DNA from: Actinomycetota bacterium
GTDB taxonomy: Bacteria > Actinomycetota > Acidimicrobiia > Acidimicrobiales > Ilumatobacteraceae
Direction of reading: 5' to 3'
Length of the DNA stretch: 9,358 nucleotides
Assembly (NCBI GenBank): GCA_005801025.1
Contig: SYDZ01000092.1
Coordinates: 1 to 9,358, forward strand
A program made the translations under genes and the position numbers. A model generated the notes under the pieces. The model ran no database searches and had not been told where the DNA came from. It worked only from the letters and a program-made list of their open reading frames with translations. Positions 5,930 to 9,358 of the stretch are shown piece by piece (position 1 is the first letter of the stretch; each line of letters opens with the position of its first letter).

Positions 5930-7444
5930 GTGCGTACCATTGTTCTCGTGAACCTTCAAACTGTTTGGGTCTTTGGCGACCAACTGAATCGCGAGATTGG
6001 GGCTCTCCGCCTTGCTCGCCCGCATACCCATCAGATTCTGATGGTTGAATCACGAGCCAAAGTCGCTTCTCGTCGGTGGCATATTCAGAGAGCACATTTC
6101 ATCGTGACGTCAATGCGACGTTTTGCTCAAGAATTGCGAGAAGAGGGTTTCAGCGTTGACTATCAGCGCGCGGATTCAATGCGCGATGGTGTCAAGCGAC
6201 ATCAGGAAATGTTTGCGCCATCACAGATTTCAGTCACCGAGCCGAACAGTTTTGCTGCTCGAGAGCTTGTTGCATCTCTTGATGTTCATGTTGAGATATC
6301 AGATCAGTTCCTTTGTCATCCATCACTCTTTGAAGAATTCGCAGGTAGCCGAAAAACGATAAAGATGGAGGATTTTTACCGCTGGCAGCGAAAACGGCTG
6401 AATATCTTGATGGATGGTGACACTCCGGCAGGTGGACAGTGGAATTTCGATGAAGAGAACAGAGAGCCGCCACCGAAGACTGGTCATGATCGGTGGCCAC
6501 AGCCTGTCTATGCGCAATTAGATGAGATTGATACTGAGGTTATGCGTGATGTATCTGAGACAACGTGGGGAGCAGCGCCGGACGGTACTTGGGTCACGAA
6601 TCGCAGTGGAGCACTTGAAAGATTGAGTTTTTTTGTTAACGAACTACTGCCGATGTTTGGTGAACATGAGGACGCCATGCTGCAATCGAGTTGGCATTTA
6701 GCTCATTCGTTGTTGTCGCCATATCTGAATATTGGTCTTTTGCTACCGGGCGAAGTAGTGAGTGCGGCGCAAGAAGCATTTCGAAGTGGCAAAGTCCCCA
6801 TTAACAGCGCTGAGGGATTTATTCGCCAGGTTATTGGCTGGCGCGAGTTCATGTGGAATTGTTATTGGCGCTGGATGCCCGAGTACAAAGACCTCAACGC
6901 ACTTCAGGCAACCAGACCCTTACCGCCACTGTTTACCCGCAGCAAACCAACACCTATGCGATGCATGCAGTCCGCCATTGAGCATGTGCATGACCGGGCG
7001 TACGCGCACCACATTGAACGCCTGATGGTGCTGGGAAACTTCGCACTCATTTCTGGTGTCAACCCGCAGCAATTCACTACGTGGATGTGGAACAGTTTTA
7101 TAGATGCGGCTGAATGGGTCATGGTTCCCAATGTCATTGGAATGTCGCAATTCGCCGATGGGGGAATGTTGGCGACGAAGCCTTATGCCAGTGGTGGGGC
7201 TTACATTGATCGGATGAGCGACCACTGCAAAGGATGCGTCTTTGACCGTAAGAAGCGAGTGGGTGAAGATGCCTGTCCTTTCACGGTGTTGTATTGGGAT
7301 TTTTTCTTGCGCCATGCTGAGGTATTTGTAAAAAACCCACGTGTGGCTCGTCAGGTTCGCGCAGGACAACAACTCTCGGACAGCGACGAAGTGCGCGAGA
7401 CGGCACGTGTCATTCTCGCAAGACTCGATAGCGGGGACCTTTAA
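5930..7444 (+). CDS. Iron-sulfur bacterial cryptochrome/(6-4) photolyase (FeS-BCP, PhrB-like), 504 aa
   Basis: The protein belongs to the deoxyribodipyrimidine-photolyase-related family (FeS-BCP), cytoplasmic flavoproteins that use blue light to repair (6-4) photoproducts, with FAD, a lumazine antenna and a [4Fe-4S] cluster. The N-terminal antenna domain opens with VWVFGDQL. The C-terminal half has AEGFIRQVIGWREFMW, AYAHHIERLMVLGNFALISG and the DHCKGC...EDACPF cluster region. From GTG 5930 the cluster cysteines are Cys345, Cys433, Cys436 and Cys449. This is the spacing of Agrobacterium PhrB (350, 438, 441, 454, as I recall them), shifted by 5. The active-site pair His360-His361 matches PhrB His365/366 with the same shift. 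The length also agrees (about 507 there). The gene appears complete and functional. ATG 5891 is an alternative start, giving 13 extra residues without family support. A hairpin follows the stop. Repair rather than pure photosensing is inferred from the conserved active site. Confidence 0.93.
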   Translation: MRTIVLVNLQTVWVFGDQLNREIGALRLARPHTHQILMVESRAKVASRRWHIQRAHFIVTSMRRFAQELREEGFSVDYQRADSMRDGVKRHQEMFAPSQISVTEPNSFAARELVASLDVHVEISDQFLCHPSLFEEFAGSRKTIKMEDFYRWQRKRLNILMDGDTPAGGQWNFDEENREPPPKTGHDRWPQPVYAQLDEIDTEVMRDVSETTWGAAPDGTWVTNRSGALERLSFFVNELLPMFGEHEDAMLQSSWHLAHSLLSPYLNIGLLLPGEVVSAAQEAFRSGKVPINSAEGFIRQVIGWREFMWNCYWRWMPEYKDLNALQATRPLPPLFTRSKPTPMRCMQSAIEHVHDRAYAHHIERLMVLGNFALISGVNPQQFTTWMWNSFIDAAEWVMVPNVIGMSQFADGGMLATKPYASGGAYIDRMSDHCKGCVFDRKKRVGEDACPFTVLYWDFFLRHAEVFVKNPRVARQVRAGQQLSDSDEVRETARVILARLDSGDL

Positions 7445-7449
7445 GCAAG

Positions 7450-7477
7450 ACTTCTCAGCACCCAAGTACTGAGAAGT
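7450..7477. terminator. 9-bp stem-loop just after the photolyase stop
   Basis: ACTTCTCAG (7450-7458) and CTGAGAAGT (7469-7477) form a perfect 9-bp stem with a 10-nt loop, beginning 6 nt after the photolyase TAA. The position fits a terminator separating this gene from the monooxygenase gene. There is no U-tract, so read-through or an attenuating role is possible. Confidence 0.5.
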
Positions 7478-7525
7478 GTGGCGAGATCACCTAGTGTTTG
7501 CCCGGTTAAAGCGTTTTCTCAAAGC

Positions 7526-7529
7526 GAGG
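7526..7529 (+). promoter_or_regulatory. Shine-Dalgarno GAGG supporting a TTG start for the monooxygenase
   Basis: GAGG lies 5 nt before TTG 7535, the same arrangement as at the photolyase. No in-frame ATG occurs upstream of the conserved region before the photolyase stop in this frame, and the next in-frame ATG is around residue 75, well into the N-terminal extension. The GTG near 7478 has no ribosome binding site. Confidence 0.55.
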
Positions 7530-7534
7530 CGATC

Positions 7535-9358
7535 TTGAAAAAAGTAGAGCGTGAATTCATTCAGCGAGCAGTTGAGGCTTCGGATCTCGCAGCTCTGCGA
7601 GTCGCGGTTTATCAGGCTTGTGGTGATGAAGAATTGACCACTTTCGGAGCCGTTAATCAATTAGACACCCTGCACAAAGAGAAGTTGAAAGAACGTTTGG
7701 TCACACTCCTTGATAACGGGATTGATTCGTTTGTGTTGCGTAAGCCACCAGACGAAGAGATCAAGCGATTGATGGCAATGGCACTTGGGGCAGAACCAAG
7801 TGATGCAGAGTTTGAGTTACACCGCGAAGTGATCGCCTTTGAGGAGTACCCCTTCTTTGCTTTTTGGCCAGAAGGCGAGCACCAAATTCCCCAAGATTTT
7901 CATGTAGCTATCATCGGTGGTGGTTTTAATGGCATCGCTACTGCTGTTCAACTCAGTCATCTCGGAATTGCCTACACAATTTATGAACGGCGTCATGAAA
8001 TTGGTGGCACATGGAGTGTTAACAAGTATCCGGATGTCCGAGTTGACACACTCAGTGCTTCATACGAATTTTGTTTCGAACGAAATTATCCGTGGAGAGA
8101 ATATTTCGCACGGGGTGCAGATGTACGCGCGTATCTTGAATTCATTGCCGAGAAGTACGGCATCACTCCCAACATTCGCTTTGAGTACGATCTCAAGGAA
8201 GCTCGCTTTGATGAAGAACGTTCGCGTTGGGAACTGTCCTTCGCTGGTCCCGACGGTGACGCCGTACATTGTGAGGTCAACGCCATTGTGAGCGCGGCTG
8301 GACTTTTCGCTAATCCTAAGAACCCCGACTTGCCAGGATCTGAAGATTTCAAAGGTCAGATCATTCATCCCACACAATGGCCTACGGACCTTGATCTCAG
8401 CGGCAAAAAGGTAGCCATCCTTGGTAACGGTTCAACGGGAGTTCAGTTACTGGCGCCAGTGGCGGAAATGGCGGATCAAATTTATATGTATCAGCGCACC
8501 GCACAATGGATTAGTCCGCGAGATAAATATGGCAAAGAGGTTGAGCCAGAGATTCATTGGCTCACCAGCAATATGCCGGGGTATTGGAATTGGTGTCGCT
8601 ACACATCAATCATGCACTTATTCAACTTTCACAAGGATTATTTGATAGTTGATAGAGAGTGGCAAAAGCAGGGTGGGCAGATCACCAAACAAAGCGATAC
8701 GGTACGACAGTTTCTGATCAACTACATCACTGATCAAGTGGGCGGGCGTCAAGATCTGATTGACAAATTGATACCAGATTATGCGCCGATGGTGCGTCGC
8801 CCAGTCGTTGACAACGGATGGTATAAGGCTTTAACGCGAGAGAACGCAGAACTCATTACGCAAGATATTGTACGCGTGACTGAAAACGGAATTGAAACCA
8901 GCGATGGGGAGTTCCGTGAAGTTGACATCATCATCACCGCCACAGGATTTGAGATTGTCAAATACCTATGGCCTGCTGAATACATTGGTCGTCGTGGCGT
9001 GAATTTGCATGAGCGCTGGGCGTCACAAGACCCGCGCGCCTATGTCGGCATGATGGTCCCTGATTTTCCTAATTTGTTCATGTTGTATGGGCCCAATTCG
9101 CAACCTATTTCTGGCGGAGTTGCACTGCCAGCCTGGTATCAGATGTGGGCGAGTTTTGTCGCTCAATGTCTAATGACGATGATCAAAGAAGATGTCGGCA
9201 CTGTGGAAGTGACACATGAGGCTTTCGTAAAATATAACGAGGCCTTAGATGAGAAAGCGGCAGGGCTTTTAATGTTGACCGATACCAGTTCGGCTAAGAA
9301 TTATTACCTCAGTGAGTCGGGGCGTATGCAAGTTAATGCACCATGGGAAACCGCTGAC
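7535..9358 (+). CDS. Baeyer-Villiger monooxygenase, 4-hydroxyacetophenone monooxygenase (HAPMO)-like, 608 residues, cut by window end
   Basis: This is a class B flavoprotein monooxygenase that should use FAD, NADPH and O2 to turn a ketone into an ester or lactone. The FAD Rossmann motif is GGGFNG (128-133), followed by ERRHEIGGTWSVNKYPDVR. The Baeyer-Villiger fingerprint FKGQIIHPTQWP (272-283) matches FxGxxxHxxxW[P/D] exactly. The NADPH Rossmann motif is GNGSTG (297-302), the segment MYQRTAQWISPR supplies the Arg region, and ATG (469-471) is the conserved linker motif. PDYAPMVRRPVVDNGWY is typical of the HAPMO branch, as is the N-terminal extension of about 120 residues before the FAD domain. 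HAPMO is about 640 residues, so perhaps 30 are missing beyond the window. The frame is open throughout. TTG 7535 is chosen for its GAGG. An alpha/beta hydrolase in the same window could cleave the ester product, but the genes are 7 kb apart and the link is speculative. Confidence 0.92.
   Translation, partial: MKKVEREFIQRAVEASDLAALRVAVYQACGDEELTTFGAVNQLDTLHKEKLKERLVTLLDNGIDSFVLRKPPDEEIKRLMAMALGAEPSDAEFELHREVIAFEEYPFFAFWPEGEHQIPQDFHVAIIGGGFNGIATAVQLSHLGIAYTIYERRHEIGGTWSVNKYPDVRVDTLSASYEFCFERNYPWREYFARGADVRAYLEFIAEKYGITPNIRFEYDLKEARFDEERSRWELSFAGPDGDAVHCEVNAIVSAAGLFANPKNPDLPGSEDFKGQIIHPTQWPTDLDLSGKKVAILGNGSTGVQLLAPVAEMADQIYMYQRTAQWISPRDKYGKEVEPEIHWLTSNMPGYWNWCRYTSIMHLFNFHKDYLIVDREWQKQGGQITKQSDTVRQFLINYITDQVGGRQDLIDKLIPDYAPMVRRPVVDNGWYKALTRENAELITQDIVRVTENGIETSDGEFREVDIIITATGFEIVKYLWPAEYIGRRGVNLHERWASQDPRAYVGMMVPDFPNLFMLYGPNSQPISGGVALPAWYQMWASFVAQCLMTMIKEDVGTVEVTHEAFVKYNEALDEKAAGLLMLTDTSSAKNYYLSESGRMQVNAPWETAD

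Larger units (their letters stand above)
7445..7534. other. Intergenic region between photolyase and monooxygenase genes
   Basis: This 90-bp gap holds the post-photolyase hairpin and the GAGG ribosome binding site. A monooxygenase promoter would have to lie between about 7478 and 7525. I see no convincing -35/-10 pair there; TTGCCC at 7498 lacks a -10 at normal spacing. The two genes may therefore be partly co-transcribed. Confidence 0.4.

Noticed and set aside
6920..7465. 181-codon minus-strand open frame
   Set aside because: It is antisense to the strongly conserved C-terminal half of the photolyase, including the cluster cysteines, and has no motif of its own.
8060..8377. Minus-strand open frames inside the monooxygenase gene
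   Set aside because: The plus-strand frame carries the Baeyer-Villiger fingerprint and both Rossmann motifs without interruption, so these are shadows.
1..9358. CRISPR array, insertion sequence, tRNA or rRNA
   Set aside because: I saw no regularly spaced repeats, transposase motifs, terminal inverted repeats or cloverleaf-like structure on either strand.
5885..9358. Photolyase plus monooxygenase as a single light-driven system
   Set aside because: They share a strand, but a hairpin separates them. Both are well-known standalone enzymes, so adjacency alone does not support a joint function.

Overview
This window looks like a piece of an actinobacterial chromosome or metagenomic contig. By eye the GC content is moderate, around half. 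The evidence for Actinobacteria is a luciferase-like oxidoreductase of the MSMEG_2256 F420-dependent type and a short beta-carbonic anhydrase that resembles mycobacterial Rv1284. A low-to-mid GC lineage such as Acidimicrobiia is my guess; no rRNA or other marker gene is present to settle it. Nine genes and two window-truncated ends fill the window almost completely, and no gene-free gap reaches 300 bases.

Left part (1-3916): two divergent, tightly packed operons leave an 84-bp intergenic region (1962-2045). Leftwards run an extended SDR epimerase/dehydratase, an unrecognised 209-residue protein and the N-terminal 120 residues of a haloalkane-dehalogenase-like alpha/beta hydrolase, joined by a GTGA and an ATGA stop/start overlap. 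Rightwards run the F420-type luciferase-like oxidoreductase and a crotonase-fold enzyme, again joined by ATGA. The five enzymes look like a small catabolic module for a CoA-activated or cyclic substrate, but the substrate cannot be read from the sequence.

Middle part (3917-5866): a perfect 10-bp hairpin separates the crotonase gene from a convergent four-helix membrane protein. That gene starts head-to-head with, and possibly overlapping, a 54-codon DUF2256 zinc-ribbon-like gene. A beta-carbonic anhydrase and a secreted protein with a degenerate lipobox follow on the minus strand.

Right part (5867-9358): an iron-sulfur bacterial cryptochrome/(6-4) photolyase of the PhrB type has all four cluster cysteines at the expected spacing. 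After it comes a Baeyer-Villiger monooxygenase of the 4-hydroxyacetophenone monooxygenase type with an N-terminal extension, cut by the window end. Both genes appear to use non-ATG starts (GTG and TTG), each preceded by GAGG at 5-nt spacing.

I see no mobile element, CRISPR array, tRNA or rRNA. There is no clearly new system here. The points most worth a second look are the unknown coupled protein, the crotonase lacking both hydratase glutamates, the hydrolase with Met in its HGxP motif, the easily missed DUF2256 gene near the photolyase, and the Tyr-for-Cys lipobox.
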